DNA of 64,000 bases from Comamonas koreensis (GCF_014076495.1 NZ_CP043575.1:1178001-1242000), one strand, 5' to 3'. Shown: positions 47,328 through 57,115, counted from the first letter of the stretch. Notes: generated by a model from the letters alone, not told the origin. Made by a program: numbers and translations.

Positions 47328-48806
47328 ATGAGATACCTAAAATATGCAGTGTTCGGTCTGTTATGGACCACCGGCATGGTAGTGGCCCAGCCTACGACCT
47401 ATATCCTGGACCCGGTGGTATTGCCGGAGTCAGCCACCAAATCTTCCCCTCTGGTGCCCGTGCCTTTAGGCACTCGGGTGCAAACACATTTTGTGGTGCT
47501 GCCCGAGCTGGAAATGCAACAGTCTTTGGCTGCCGAGGAGACGAGTGGCCCGGCGCTGCAGATTGGCGCCGCGCGGGCCGTGGATGCCACCGCATCGGTG
47601 GCGCAAACCCAGTTGGCCATGCAGTGGACGGCGCTGCCCAGTGGGCAGCAGGTGGCCGCCATCAATATCCAGGCGACGGGTGCCTATGGCCTGCGTGCCG
47701 GTGTGCTGGTGGAGCGCCTGCCCGATGATGCGCTGCTGCGTATCTACAGCCAGGAGCATCCCGATGCGATCGTCGAGCGCAGTGGCGCGCAGATCAATGC
47801 AGTGCTGGCGCAGAACCAGGGCGCAGGAGAGAGCGGCGCGCCTGCCAGCACCTGGTGGACGCCCGATGTGGGTGCGGGTGACACCACCGTCGAAGTCGTG
47901 CTGCCCGCAGGGATGCCTGCGGAGGCATTGCGGATCTCGATCCCCCTGGTTTCGCACATCTTCTACAACCTGTCCTTGCCCCCCGATGTGGAAGCGGCCA
48001 CCGTGGAAGCGGCCACCGTGGAAGCGGCCGCCGTGGGAGCGGCTGACATGGACCTGGCAGGAACTACCCAAGCCAATCCGCTGGAGAGTTGCCGCATGGA
48101 TGTGTCCTGCACCAGCAACTACCAGAGCGAGCGCAATGCCGTGGCCCAAATGGTCTACACCCGGGAGAACGGCCAGTCCTACCTGTGCACCGGCACCTTG
48201 CTGAACAACCCCAAGGCGGATTTTGTGCCTTACTTTCTGACGGCCAACCACTGTATCTCTACCCAATCGGTAGCCTCGACGCTGCAGACCCGCTGGTTCT
48301 ACCACGCCAGCAGTTGCAATTCCGGCGTGCCGAGTGCCCAAAGCGCCCGGCGCAGTGCAGGTGCCACCTTGCTGCACGCCACGGCCACCACGGACTCCGC
48401 ATTGCTCCGGCTCAATGACATGCCTCCGGCGGGGGTGAGCTATGCAGGCTGGGATGCCAGCAACCTGGCCCCGAAGGGCCAGGCCATCTACGGCCTGCAC
48501 CATCCCGGTGGCGACCTGCTCAAGTACAGCGTGGGCGCCGTAGCGAACCATGCCCGCTGCCAGTCCACCGGCAGCTCCACCTTCAGCTGCAGCGGGGGAG
48601 ATGCGAACGGTGGCTTCTACAGCGTCAGCTGGAGCCAGGGGAGGACCGAGGGCGGCAGCAGCGGATCGGCGCTGTTCAGCGATGGCCGGGTCATTGGCAC
48701 CTTGTATGGCGGCTCCAGCCGCTGCCAGGCGCCACGGGGCCTGAGCTACTACGGCCGCTTTGACAAGTTTTTTGCAGACGGTGCCTCGCACTGGCTGGGC
48801 AACTGA
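47328..48806 (+). CDS. Trypsin-like serine protease, secreted, copy 2
   Basis: A 492-residue homologue of copy 1. The leader (MRYLKYAVFGLLWTTG) is nearly the same but the lipobox cysteine is lost; cleavage probably follows VVAQ near residue 22, making it soluble. The triad is H308 in ANHC, D356 in TTDSALL, S445 in EGGSSGSALF. The linker at about residues 221-240 contains a 15-base tandem repeat translated as VEAAT units, absent from copy 1. Conserved elements such as WWTPDVGAGDTT and VSHI are shared by copies 1 and 2. Start 47328 has GGAG upstream at the same place as in copy 1. Confidence 0.85.
   Translation: MRYLKYAVFGLLWTTGMVVAQPTTYILDPVVLPESATKSSPLVPVPLGTRVQTHFVVLPELEMQQSLAAEETSGPALQIGAARAVDATASVAQTQLAMQWTALPSGQQVAAINIQATGAYGLRAGVLVERLPDDALLRIYSQEHPDAIVERSGAQINAVLAQNQGAGESGAPASTWWTPDVGAGDTTVEVVLPAGMPAEALRISIPLVSHIFYNLSLPPDVEAATVEAATVEAAAVGAADMDLAGTTQANPLESCRMDVSCTSNYQSERNAVAQMVYTRENGQSYLCTGTLLNNPKADFVPYFLTANHCISTQSVASTLQTRWFYHASSCNSGVPSAQSARRSAGATLLHATATTDSALLRLNDMPPAGVSYAGWDASNLAPKGQAIYGLHHPGGDLLKYSVGAVANHARCQSTGSSTFSCSGGDANGGFYSVSWSQGRTEGGSSGSALFSDGRVIGTLYGGSSRCQAPRGLSYYGRFDKFFADGASHWLGN
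47988..48047 (+). repeat. In-frame 15-bp tandem repeat in protease copy 2
   Basis: Four units of GTGGAAGCGGCCACC type (47988-48002, 48003-48017, 48018-48032, diverged 48033-48047). The number of units can change without breaking the frame, so the linker length may vary between strains. Confidence 0.9.
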
Positions 48807-48850
48807 TCGCTCACAGCCGGATCGGCAGCCGCACAGCCGCCGCCCTCGCA

Positions 48851-48876
48851 GGGCCTGTTCGCAGGCCCTTTTCTTT
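48851..48876 (+). terminator. Rho-independent terminator after protease copy 2
   Basis: GGGCCTG (48851-48857) and CAGGCCC (48862-48868) form a stem with a TTCG loop, followed by TTTTCTTT. Confidence 0.85.
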
Positions 48877-49016
48877 GCCCAGTTAACCAATGTTTTGTAT
48901 TTGTACTAGTCGATAAGCTTGCTTGATGTGAGTGCTTGCTCTAGATTGCCTGTATCCGGTCAGTAGTTTGTGTTGATCGGCGGCGCTTTTCTTGTTGCAA
49001 CCGCGAGGAGTCCATC

Positions 49017-50915
49017 ATGTCTTGTCGCACTGTGTCCAGCTGGAGTTCGGCGCTTGGTGGTGATGGGCTGCGTTGGGTCACCACGCTCATCGTGGCTGGC
49101 AGCTGTGGTTGGGCCCAGGCCAGTTGGCAGGTCGATGCACGCAGGATGCCGGCCAGCCCCAGCACTGTGGAGGCCAAGGATGCGGTAGGGCTCTCGGCGA
49201 TGGCTGTTGTGCCCATCGTGCTGCCGCCCTGGCAGGACAGCAAGGCACTGGCCCCCGATGAGGGCGGCGTCCGCCAGATTGGCGTAGCGCGCGCTTTGGA
49301 GGCCATGGACACTGCCGACAAAGTGGCCCCTCTGTTGCAATGGCAGACCCTGCCCTCGGGCCAGCAGGTGGCCGCCTTGCAATGGCGGGCGGACGATGCC
49401 TATGGACTGCGCCTGGGCCTGGAGTTTGCTGCCTTGCCGCCGGTGGCGGTGTTCCGGCTCTATGCATCGCCTCAAGCCGCTGCCAGCTACGAAGTGACCG
49501 GTGCTGCACTGCTTGAGCGCCTGGCTGCCGATGCGCAGACGGGCCAGCGCACCTGGTGGACGCCCGATGTGGGGCCCACGCCCGTGCTGGAGATCCTGCT
49601 GCCCGCAGCGCTGGCGACCAGCAGTCTGCAATGGTCCATGCCCCAGCTCTCGCAGATCGTCGTGCCGCCCAGTGTGGCGGAGCCCATGAAGGCGGCGGAC
49701 ATGGCTGCATTGTCTGAAAAGCGCCGTTATAACGCTTGCCAGCTGGATGTGAATTGTCAGCAGACCTTGCTGGACCAGCGTGATGCCGTCATTCGCATGT
49801 TCTATGTGAGCCAGGGCCGCACTTTCCAGTGCACCGGAACCCTCCTCAATAACCCTAGCCAGGATCTCACCCCCTATGTGTTGACGGCTGCGCATTGTGT
49901 GAAAGACCAAGCGACGGCATCGACGTTGCAAACGTCCTGGTTTTACTACTCGCAGTATTGCGACAGCGCGCAACTGTATGCCGGCCATGCGGAGCGCTTC
50001 AGTGCGGCGCGCTGGCTGGCAACGAGCATGGTGACTGATATGACGCTGCTGCTGCTGGATGAGGCGCCTCCGCCGGGAGCCTTGTTTGCAGGCTGGGATG
50101 CGGGCGCACTGCCTCCGGGCGGGGCGGTGGCCGGTCTGCACCATCCGCACGGGGACCTGATGATGCTCGCCTCTGGCGTGTTGGAAGATCGCACAGCCTG
50201 CTCGGTCGATGCCAGCAGCCGCGCCTTGGATTGTGCGTCGCAAACGCAATCTGATGGTGGTTTTTACCGGGTCATCTGGAGCCTAGGAGGGATCGAAGGA
50301 GGCTCCAGCGGATCGGCATTGTTTTTCAGGGGGCGTGTCGCCGGGACCTTGACCGGGGGAGACCAGTGGTGTGCCGCCAATGATGGCCGCGTCGTCTATG
50401 GCCGGCTGGACCAAGCCATCGCCAGCTTTGCGGCTTGGCTGGGGGCCGACAAGGCGATGAACAGCGATATGCACATGCCCGTCTACCGCTTCCTGGTGCT
50501 GCGCTCGGGCGGGGAGTTCTATACCCTATCAGCCCCTGAGCGTGACCATGTGATCGCGAGCTTCCCCAACGACCTGGTCTTTGACGGCATTGCATTCTAT
50601 GCCGCAGGCCGCGCACATGCCCGCCTGGTGCCCGTCCACCGCTATTTCAACCCCGAGGTCGTCGCCCATTTCTACACGGCCAGCGATGCCGAGCGGCAGT
50701 TTGTGCAGACCTACCACCCCAGCTGGAACTACGACGGCATTGCCTGGTGGTCGCCCGCGCAGCCCGGTGACGGGGTGGGCGCCGTCTACCGCGCCTACCA
50801 GTATGTGCCGGGGGTGCACCACTACAGCCTGCAAGTCCAGGCGCGCGATGCCTGGCTGGCCAATGCGGGGCTTTTGTATGACGGACTGGCTTATTATGTG
50901 TGGGATGCGCCTTAG
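49017..50915 (+). CDS. Trypsin-like serine protease with C-terminal DUF5648-like domain, copy 3
   Basis: A 632-residue diverged homologue. Signal peptide near residues 18-38 (WVTTLIVAGSCGWAQA). The protease part keeps H293 in TAAHC, D341 in VTDMTLL, S431 in EGGSSGSALF and the WWTPDVG strand of the other copies. Beyond about residue 485 a repeat domain absent from copies 1 and 2 follows: YRFLVLRSGGEFYTLSAPERD and HRYFNPEVVAHFYTASDAERQF, each with a D-G-I-A-(F/W) end, which matches the DUF5648-type sugar- or wall-binding repeats. Start 49017 has GAGGAG eight bases upstream. ruvB begins 50 bases after the stop. Confidence 0.82.
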   Translation: MSCRTVSSWSSALGGDGLRWVTTLIVAGSCGWAQASWQVDARRMPASPSTVEAKDAVGLSAMAVVPIVLPPWQDSKALAPDEGGVRQIGVARALEAMDTADKVAPLLQWQTLPSGQQVAALQWRADDAYGLRLGLEFAALPPVAVFRLYASPQAAASYEVTGAALLERLAADAQTGQRTWWTPDVGPTPVLEILLPAALATSSLQWSMPQLSQIVVPPSVAEPMKAADMAALSEKRRYNACQLDVNCQQTLLDQRDAVIRMFYVSQGRTFQCTGTLLNNPSQDLTPYVLTAAHCVKDQATASTLQTSWFYYSQYCDSAQLYAGHAERFSAARWLATSMVTDMTLLLLDEAPPPGALFAGWDAGALPPGGAVAGLHHPHGDLMMLASGVLEDRTACSVDASSRALDCASQTQSDGGFYRVIWSLGGIEGGSSGSALFFRGRVAGTLTGGDQWCAANDGRVVYGRLDQAIASFAAWLGADKAMNSDMHMPVYRFLVLRSGGEFYTLSAPERDHVIASFPNDLVFDGIAFYAAGRAHARLVPVHRYFNPEVVAHFYTASDAERQFVQTYHPSWNYDGIAWWSPAQPGDGVGAVYRAYQYVPGVHHYSLQVQARDAWLANAGLLYDGLAYYVWDAP

Positions 50916-50965
50916 AGATCCCCGGGATGCGCTGCACACCTCCCTGGCCATGCCTGCACTGATCC

Positions 50966-52033
50966 ATGACTATCCATACCGATTCCTTCGCCGCTGCGCC
51001 AGTCCCCCGTCCTGACAACCGCGTGATTTCCGCCAGCCAGTCCTCGCCACAGGAGGAGGTGCTCGAGCGCGCGCTGCGCCCCAAGCAGCTCCAGGAGTAT
51101 GTGGGCCAGGTCAAGGCGCGCGAGCAGCTGGAGATCTTCATTGGCGCGGCCAAAAAGCGCAGCGAGGCTCTGGACCATGTGCTGCTGTTTGGTCCCCCCG
51201 GGCTGGGCAAAACGACGCTCTCGCACATCATCGCCTCGGAGTTGGGCGTGAATCTGCGCCAGACCAGCGGTCCGGTGCTGGAAAAGCCCAAGGACCTGGC
51301 GGCACTGCTGACCAATCTGGAGCGCAACGATGTGCTCTTCATCGACGAGATCCACCGCCTCTCGCCGGTGGTCGAGGAAATCCTCTACCCGGCGCTGGAG
51401 GACTACCAAATCGACATCATGATCGGCGAGGGCCCGGCGGCAAGGTCCATCAAGCTGGATTTGCAGCCCTTCACGCTGGTGGGGGCCACCACGCGCGCGG
51501 GCATGCTCACCAACCCGCTGCGCGACCGCTTTGGCATCGTCGCGCGCCTGGAGTTCTACACGACCGAAGAGCTGACCAAGATCGTGATGCGCAGTGCAGG
51601 TCTGCTGAACACGCCCATCGATGATGAAGGCGGGCTGGAGATTGCACGCCGCTCACGCGGCACGCCCCGTATTGCCAACCGCCTGCTGCGCCGGGTGCGC
51701 GATTACGCCGATGTCAAAGGCAATGGCCGCATCACGCAGGAGATGGCCAGCCGCGCGCTGGCGATGCTGGATGTCGATCCCCTCGGCTTTGACATTATGG
51801 ACCGCAAGCTGCTCGAGGCGGTGGTGCACCGTTTTGATGGCGGGCCGGTGGGGCTGGACAATATTGCCGCCAGCATTGGCGAGGAGCCCGGCACGATCGA
51901 GGATGTGATCGAGCCGTACCTGATCCAACAGGGATTTTTGCAGCGCACGCCACGCGGCCGGATGGCCACCCAGGCGGCCTACCGCCACTTGGGCCTGGTG
52001 GGCGGCGGGCCTGGGCAGGCGGCATTGGTGTAA
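50966..52033 (+). CDS. ruvB: Holliday junction DNA helicase ATPase RuvB
   Basis: A 355-residue AAA+ motor. Walker [20 protein letters not shown] near 75-82, Walker B FIDEIHRL near 125, sensor [18 protein letters not shown] with the arginine finger, and a C-terminal winged helix ending [25 protein letters not shown]. It drives branch migration with RuvA. It has no clear ribosome site and starts just after protease copy 3; in most relatives ruvA immediately precedes it. A hairpin follows the stop. Confidence 0.97.
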   Translation: MTIHTDSFAAAPVPRPDNRVISASQSSPQEEVLERALRPKQLQEYVGQVKAREQLEIFIGAAKKRSEALDHVLLFGPPGLGKTTLSHIIASELGVNLRQTSGPVLEKPKDLAALLTNLERNDVLFIDEIHRLSPVVEEILYPALEDYQIDIMIGEGPAARSIKLDLQPFTLVGATTRAGMLTNPLRDRFGIVARLEFYTTEELTKIVMRSAGLLNTPIDDEGGLEIARRSRGTPRIANRLLRRVRDYADVKGNGRITQEMASRALAMLDVDPLGFDIMDRKLLEAVVHRFDGGPVGLDNIAASIGEEPGTIEDVIEPYLIQQGFLQRTPRGRMATQAAYRHLGLVGGGPGQAALV

Positions 52034-52039
52034 AACGTA

Positions 52040-52059
52040 AAGCCCCATCGCTGGGGCTT
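52040..52059. terminator. Hairpin between ruvB and the LysR gene
   Basis: AAGCCCCA-TCGC-TGGGGCTT is a perfect 8-bp stem with a four-base loop between converging genes. Only a weak T tract (TTTT after a gap) exists on the minus-strand side, so termination efficiency is uncertain. Confidence 0.6.
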
Positions 52060-52108
52060 GAGAGTTTGGTGCCAGACAGGTGCGCGTGGCCCCCCGCTTG
52101 GCTCCCAT

Positions 52109-53065
52109 TCAAGCGGCCTTGGCGGCGCGCTTGGTGGGCGGCGATTCGTTGCCCATGTTCTCGCACAGGTAGTCCCAGCATTCCTGCACGATGGCGCGGC
52201 GGCTGCCATTGGCCGCGCGCGTCATCAGGCAGATGCGGCGCGACAGCAACGGGCCTTTGAGCGGCACGGTCACCCAGTCATCGCTGTGGTGGCCCTGTGT
52301 GTACAGGCGCGAGAGCAGACCGATGCGCAGGCCGCTTTGCACCAGCGCGTAGAGCGATTCGGTATAGCTCAGCGTCTCGGTGTGGCTGGTGCCCACGCCT
52401 TGCTGCTCCAGCACCGAGACAATCATCTCGTAGGTGCTGCCGCGCGAGAGCACGACCAGCGGTTCATCGCTGAGGTCCGACCATCGCAGATCGGTCTTTT
52501 GTGCCAGGCGGTGCTTGGCGGGGATGACGGCCATGACCTCGTCCTCGGTCACGAACTGCGTCTCCACCGACGGGGGCACGGTGAACTCCAGGCCCAGGCC
52601 GATGTCCGAGCTGCCGTTGGCCACCGAGGCCAGCAGGTCGTCATTGCGCATGTCGTGCAGCTGCAGGTCCACCATCGGGTGGGACTGCTGCCAGAGGGCG
52701 AGCCACGGCGCCAGCAGGTGGGTGGTGGAGGGGATGCAGCTGATGCGCACGGTGTCGGCCTGGTATTTGAGCAACTGCTGCAGATCCTGCACGCCTTGCA
52801 CAAAGTTGTTGATCATCCATTCCACCTGCGGACGCACGGCTTCGCCGGCCGATGTCAGGCGGACATGGTGCGTGCTGCGGTCAAACAAGGCGGTGCCCAG
52901 CAGCGTCTCCAGCTCACGGATGGCCGAAGACAGTGCGGGCTGGCTCATGGACAGCGCCTGCGCGGCACGGCTGAAGCTGCGGTGCGTGGCCACTTCCTTG
53001 AAGCAGCTGAGCTGGCGCAGCGACGGCGTCGGCAGGGGTTTTCGGGTCAGCTCGGCGTCTGGCAT
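52109..53065 (-). CDS. LysR-family transcriptional regulator
   Basis: A 318-residue LysR protein. The winged helix is at about 15-75 (SLRQLSCFKEVATHRSFSRAAQALSMSQPALSSAIRELETLLGTALFDR) and the effector domain from about 100. The N- and C-terminal tails are longer than usual (PDAELTRKPLPT and SPPTKRAAKAA). No gene diverges from it: the 362-base AT-rich upstream gap is empty, so its target is not adjacent. Confidence 0.9.
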   Translation of the reverse strand: MPDAELTRKPLPTPSLRQLSCFKEVATHRSFSRAAQALSMSQPALSSAIRELETLLGTALFDRSTHHVRLTSAGEAVRPQVEWMINNFVQGVQDLQQLLKYQADTVRISCIPSTTHLLAPWLALWQQSHPMVDLQLHDMRNDDLLASVANGSSDIGLGLEFTVPPSVETQFVTEDEVMAVIPAKHRLAQKTDLRWSDLSDEPLVVLSRGSTYEMIVSVLEQQGVGTSHTETLSYTESLYALVQSGLRIGLLSRLYTQGHHSDDWVTVPLKGPLLSRRICLMTRAANGSRRAIVQECWDYLCENMGNESPPTKRAAKAA

Positions 53066-53427
53066 ATAACGGTCAATACCTTTTTAGTAATCAAACAGAG
53101 GAGTCATTGAACTCGTCTATAGATGGTCTCACTACTATCAATAATGATCAAGCAATTAGTGAATTCTAAAAGTAATTAAATGTCACTTGATCACGAGGGG
53201 TCGGAGTGAACGCTGACATACCTTGGTATTTTATCGGCTCTATGAGGCATTGCGTTTCATTTGTTTGTGTCATCGCAGCGGGCCCAGGGCGACATTGGTG
53301 GGGCGGGCAGACGGGGACCTGCACGGCCCAGGCGGCGCCACGGGGCTGATGCAAAAAAGTCACAAAAAGTGGAGAGAACAGGCTGAACGAGGCTGACTAC
53401 TGGAAGGATGGCCGCTGACCGCCGCTG
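53066..53427. other. Non-coding AT-rich gap upstream of the LysR gene
   Basis: About 360 bases with no credible ORF. The first 150 bases are AT-rich and probably contain the LysR promoter. A 65-codon open frame on the minus strand (53166-53363) has no ribosome site or family features and is not called. Confidence 0.6.
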
Positions 53428-54066
53428 TTAGATGGTTTCGTCCAGCCCGATGGTCTGCAGGTGGCTGGTGTCGCCCCAGCCCACCAGGGTCAGGCCGCTG
53501 TCCGGCGTCCACAGCAGGCGGTTGACGCTGGTATTGGCCAACTCCCAGGTGCGGGGGGCCTGGATGTCTTGGCGCGTGGCCAGGCGGTAGAGGCAGTCAA
53601 GCACGCCGCCATGGGCTACCAGCGCGATCTGCTGGCCCAGGTGGTTGGCGGCCAGTTCGGCCACCACTTGGGATACGCGCGCCTGCAGCGTCTGCAGTGA
53701 CTCGCCCTGGGGCGGGGCAAAGACCGGGTCACGCTTGCGCCAGCGCAGGGCCGAGGGCGGGTCTGACACCTCGATGTCGGCAAAGCGGGAGCCTTCATAG
53801 TCGCCAAAGCTGCGCTCGCGCAAGGCACTGTGGGTGGCGAGCGGCGCGCCATTGGCCAGCGCCAGCGCCTGGGCGGTGCGCAGCGCGCGCTGCAGATCAC
53901 TGCTGTAGATATGGGCCAGCGGGGTCTCGGCCAGCGCCTGGGCCAGTTGCCGGGCCTGACGCTCGCCGGTGGCGTTCAGCGGTATATCGGTATGTCCCTG
54001 GATGCGTGCGGCAAGATTCCAATCGGTCTCCCCGTGTCGAATGGCAATGATCTGGGTGCTGTGCAT
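53428..54066 (-). CDS. Histidine phosphatase family protein (phosphoglycerate-mutase-like)
   Basis: A 212-residue cytoplasmic enzyme. The phospho-histidine motif is IAIRHGETDWN near residues 6-16, with ARIQGHTDIPLN, YSSDLQRALRTAQA, ERSFGDYEG and the second histidine in LVAHGGVLDCLYR near 150. It fits GpmB/CobC-type phosphatases that act on phosphosugars, nucleotides or cobalamin precursors; substrate unknown. The start is chosen at 54066 with AAGGAA upstream, just downstream of the DUF4136 gene. Confidence 0.9.
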   Translation of the reverse strand: MHSTQIIAIRHGETDWNLAARIQGHTDIPLNATGERQARQLAQALAETPLAHIYSSDLQRALRTAQALALANGAPLATHSALRERSFGDYEGSRFADIEVSDPPSALRWRKRDPVFAPPQGESLQTLQARVSQVVAELAANHLGQQIALVAHGGVLDCLYRLATRQDIQAPRTWELANTSVNRLLWTPDSGLTLVGWGDTSHLQTIGLDETI

Positions 54067-54076
54067 GCGTTCCTTG

Positions 54077-54808
54077 TTATTGGGGTTTGGCGGCGGGCGT
54101 AGCGGGACTGACAGTGGCAGGTGCAGCGGTTGCAGCTGGAGTGGATGCGGGCTGGGCAGCGGCGGGCGCACCGACCGTGGTGCTGACGCGGCGCGGGCCT
54201 TGCGGCGGCTTGGGAAAGCCGTTGAGTGCCGAGTCGAACAAGATGCGGTAGATCACCTGGTCATCGACCCAGACATCCTCGTAGCGGGCCGAGGTCTCAT
54301 AGACCACCTGCTGGGTCTGGACATCGCGCAAGGTCAACTGCACGGCGCGGTAGTGCAGCGAGGGGCCGGTGTCGCGCCAGGCGATGCCACCGCGCCAGCC
54401 CCAACCCCAGCCGGGTCCCCAGCCCAAACCGCCATAGGGGTTATAGGGGCTGCCGGGCAGCAGCCAGCTGTCGGGAATGTAACGAGCTTGTACGTCGATC
54501 TGCGCGATCACGCTGCCCTGGCTATCGTCGCGGCGCAGACCCACACCGGCCAAGGATGCCTGGGCCTGTTGCACGACGGTATCAAATTGTGGACCCATTG
54601 CGACCTGGGAGGGGAGCAACTGCAGCCGGTAGGTGGGTGGCGCAGGTATTTGCTGCAAGGTGGAGTAGCTTTGCACATCGCTGTCGATGGTGCGCACGCC
54701 GGCGCAACCGGCCAGCCAGAGGCTGGCGCAGGCCAGCGCGGCCATGCCGGCGATGCGACGCCACTGGGGCATGCCAGGCAGGGCTGCCCGGTCAAAAGAA
54801 CGATACAT
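54077..54808 (-). CDS. DUF4136 lipoprotein
   Basis: A 243-residue predicted lipoprotein with lipobox WLAGC (cysteine near residue 35), directing it to the outer or inner membrane. The DUF4136 domain spans about residues 40-195, with a Gly/Trp-rich run (GGLGWGPGWGWGWRGG) near the middle and VQLTLRDVQTQQVVYETSARYED strands. The tail is a low-complexity Ala/Pro/Thr stretch. The family is common in proteobacteria with no settled role. It precedes the phosphatase gene on the same strand by ten bases. Confidence 0.82.
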   Translation of the reverse strand: MYRSFDRAALPGMPQWRRIAGMAALACASLWLAGCAGVRTIDSDVQSYSTLQQIPAPPTYRLQLLPSQVAMGPQFDTVVQQAQASLAGVGLRRDDSQGSVIAQIDVQARYIPDSWLLPGSPYNPYGGLGWGPGWGWGWRGGIAWRDTGPSLHYRAVQLTLRDVQTQQVVYETSARYEDVWVDDQVIYRILFDSALNGFPKPPQGPRRVSTTVGAPAAAQPASTPAATAAPATVSPATPAAKPQ

Positions 54809-54940
54809 GGAGCCGTCTCCCGAAAAAAAAGCGCTGCGCCATAAGGACACAGCGCATGCGCTCAACGATAAACGCTTGGAGCGGCAGCGGCTGTCAGTCA
54901 GGGGCGACAAGCAGGGCTGCATGGCTCAAGCAAACGTGGA

Positions 54941-55933
54941 TCAGCCCAATTGCACCACCTGCATGCCCGCGGGCAGCGAGGGGTTGCTGGGCAGGTCATC
55001 GTGGTCAAAGGCCTTGTCACCGTTTTCGTCGGCAATGCCGGTAGGCTTGGCGTTCTGGAAGTCGAACAGCTTGGGGTCAGCCAGGTGGGTGGGCACCACA
55101 TGCTGCAGCGCGCGGAACATGTTGTTCACGCGGCCGGGGTGCTTGCGGTCCCACTCGCGCAGCATGTCACCAATCATCTGGCGCTGCAGGTTTTCCTGGC
55201 TGCCGCAGAGGTTGCAGGGGATGATGGGGAAGTCGCGGTACTGGGCCCAGCGCTCGGTGTCCTTCTCGGGCACATAGGCCAGCGGGCGGATTACCACATG
55301 CTTGCCGTCGTCACTGACCAGCTTCGGGGGCATGGCCTTCATGATGCCGCCGTGGAACATGTTGAGCATCAAGGTCTGCACGATGTCATCGCGGTGGTGG
55401 CCCAGCGCCACCTTGTTGCAGCCCAGCTGGTCGGCCACCTTGTACAAAATGGCGCGGCGCAGGCGCGAGCACAGACCGCAGGTGGTCTTGCCCTCGGGCA
55501 CCACACGCTTGACGACGCTGTAGGTGTCCTGGTTCTCGATGTGGAAGTCGACCCCCACGCTTTGCAGGTACTCGGGCAGCACATGCTCGGGAAAGCCGGG
55601 CTGCTTCTGGTCCAGGTTCACGGCCACCAGGTCGAACTTGATGGGCGCGCGGGCGCGCAGCTTCATCAGGATGTCGAGCAGGGTGTAGCTGTCCTTGCCG
55701 CCGGACATGCAGACCATCACCTTGTCGCCGTCCTCGATCATGTTGTAGTCGCCAATGGCGCGCGCCACCTCACGGCACAGGCGCTTTTCCAGCTTGTGGT
55801 TCTCGCGCTGGATCTTCAGGCGCTTTTCGTTGGAGGCCGATGCCTGCGCATCGTCGCTGGCGTCGTCAAAGTCCCATCCGTTCGCGGCGGCGGGCTGGGG
55901 CTGGAGGAGTGCGGTATCGGTGGGGGCGTTCAT
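54941..55933 (-). CDS. ttcA: tRNA 2-thiocytidine(32) synthetase TtcA
   Basis: A 330-residue tRNA thiolase. The PP-loop ATP motif [13 protein letters not shown] is near residue 78, a CxxC pair is seen in [11 protein letters not shown] near 150 and the [20 protein letters not shown] motif follows. TtcA binds a 4Fe-4S cluster and thiolates cytidine 32 of some tRNAs. It is in the same strand order as folB and the SDR gene upstream, a gene order I know from related beta-proteobacteria. The start 55933 is preferred over 55984, which would run into folB. Confidence 0.94.
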   Translation of the reverse strand: MNAPTDTALLQPQPAAANGWDFDDASDDAQASASNEKRLKIQRENHKLEKRLCREVARAIGDYNMIEDGDKVMVCMSGGKDSYTLLDILMKLRARAPIKFDLVAVNLDQKQPGFPEHVLPEYLQSVGVDFHIENQDTYSVVKRVVPEGKTTCGLCSRLRRAILYKVADQLGCNKVALGHHRDDIVQTLMLNMFHGGIMKAMPPKLVSDDGKHVVIRPLAYVPEKDTERWAQYRDFPIIPCNLCGSQENLQRQMIGDMLREWDRKHPGRVNNMFRALQHVVPTHLADPKLFDFQNAKPTGIADENGDKAFDHDDLPSNPSLPAGMQVVQLG

Positions 55934-55937
55934 AGGT

Positions 55938-56312
55938 TCACCATTGTCCGGTTTCGGTGCGGATTGCAACTTCGCAATCGTCAAAAATCTCTAGCTTGGC
56001 GATCTTCACGCGAACGCCACGCACATTGGGCAACTGCATCAGCCGCTGGGCGACCTTGCCGATCAGGGTCTCGAGCAGGTTGACGTGCTCTGCCGTGCAT
56101 TCATCGATGATGATCTGGCGCACCTTGCGGTAATCCAGCACATGCATGATGTCGTCATCACTGGGCGCCAGGGGCTGCTGGCCCATGTTGATTTCCGCAT
56201 CCACCAAGATGGGTTGCGGCGCAGTCTTCTCGTGGGCGAGGATGCCTAAATTGGCATCAAAACGCAGGCCCGTCAAGCTCAGGGTTTGCAACCCGGTGTC
56301 AAATGTCGTCAT
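55938..56312 (-). CDS. folB: Dihydroneopterin aldolase
   Basis: A 124-residue enzyme of folate synthesis that converts dihydroneopterin to 6-hydroxymethyl-dihydropterin and glycolaldehyde. It has the FolB pattern: [29 protein letters not shown], then [33 protein letters not shown] and [14 protein letters not shown]. The glutamate in HVNLLETL and the lysine in VKIAKLE match the catalytic positions. It lies between the FolM-like SDR gene and ttcA, with short gaps, probably one operon. Confidence 0.92.
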   Translation of the reverse strand: MTTFDTGLQTLSLTGLRFDANLGILAHEKTAPQPILVDAEINMGQQPLAPSDDDIMHVLDYRKVRQIIIDECTAEHVNLLETLIGKVAQRLMQLPNVRGVRVKIAKLEIFDDCEVAIRTETGQW

Positions 56313-56338
56313 AAAAACAGCAAGGCAGCGAAGAATCG

Positions 56339-57115
56339 CTACATCATCGAAAAATCGCGGTCAAACCGCATCAGGTGCTGGCCGCCGTCCACCAGCAGGC
56401 TGGTGCCGGTGATGGAGCTGTTGTCCAGCGCAAAGCGCACCGTGGCGGCCACATCGTCTGCGGTGGACGAGCGCCCCAGCGGGCTCATGCGGTGCAGGGC
56501 CTCGAACTTCTCGTCGCTCAGGTAGTCGCTGGTCAGGGTCAAACCCGGCGCCACACCGACCACCCGCAGACGCGGCGCCAGCGCCTGGGCCAGCAAGGTG
56601 TTGGCCGCTTCCAGCGCCGCCTTGCTCAAGGTGTAGCTGACAAAGTCGGGGTTCATGTTCCACAGCTTCTGGTCGAGCAGGTTCACCACCACGCCCTGGG
56701 CCGGGTCGCCCCGCTGGCAGATATGCTGGTGCAGCAGCTGGGCCAGCACAATGGGCGCGGCCGTGTTGCTGCGCAGGTGGCGCTCCAGCGCGGCATAGCC
56801 AAAGTCGGCGGCGCCGTCGTGCTCGAACAGCGAGGCGCTGTTGACCACCGCATCGACCTGGCCGAAATGGGCCACCACCCGGGGCAGCAAACCGCGCACC
56901 GCAGCCTCGTCGTCGAAATCGGCGTCAAAATGGCCGCTCAGGCCCGACATCGCGGCGCACTCGGCGGCGGTCTGCGCGGCCTCGGCGGCCGAGCCCCGGT
57001 AGTGCACCGCCACCTGCCAGCCATGGCGGGCCAGCCCAAGCGCAATCACCCGGCCCAGGCGCTTGGCAGCGCCGGTGACCAGTACGGTGCGTGGGGTCGA
57101 AGAAGGCAGGGGCAT
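56339..57115 (-). CDS. SDR-family oxidoreductase, FolM/pteridine-reductase-like
   Basis: A 258-residue short-chain dehydrogenase. The NADPH site is TGAAKRLGRVIALGLARHG near residues 14-33, NSAS in the second motif, and YTLSKAAL as the catalytic Tyr-x3-Lys near 165-170; it ends VDGGQHLMRFDRDF. TGAAKRLG rather than TGxxxGIG is typical of pteridine reductases such as FolM, which reduce dihydromonapterin or dihydrofolate. Its position just upstream of folB supports that role. Confidence 0.85.
   Translation of the reverse strand: MPLPSSTPRTVLVTGAAKRLGRVIALGLARHGWQVAVHYRGSAAEAAQTAAECAAMSGLSGHFDADFDDEAAVRGLLPRVVAHFGQVDAVVNSASLFEHDGAADFGYAALERHLRSNTAAPIVLAQLLHQHICQRGDPAQGVVVNLLDQKLWNMNPDFVSYTLSKAALEAANTLLAQALAPRLRVVGVAPGLTLTSDYLSDEKFEALHRMSPLGRSSTADDVAATVRFALDNSSITGTSLLVDGGQHLMRFDRDFSMM

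Noticed and set aside
45253..50915. Insertion-sequence or phage origin of the protease trio
   Set aside because: No transposase, integrase, terminal repeats or target duplications are seen around the three genes.
53166..53363. 65-codon minus-strand ORF in the LysR upstream gap
   Set aside because: No ribosome site, no recognisable feature and composition like the non-coding surroundings.
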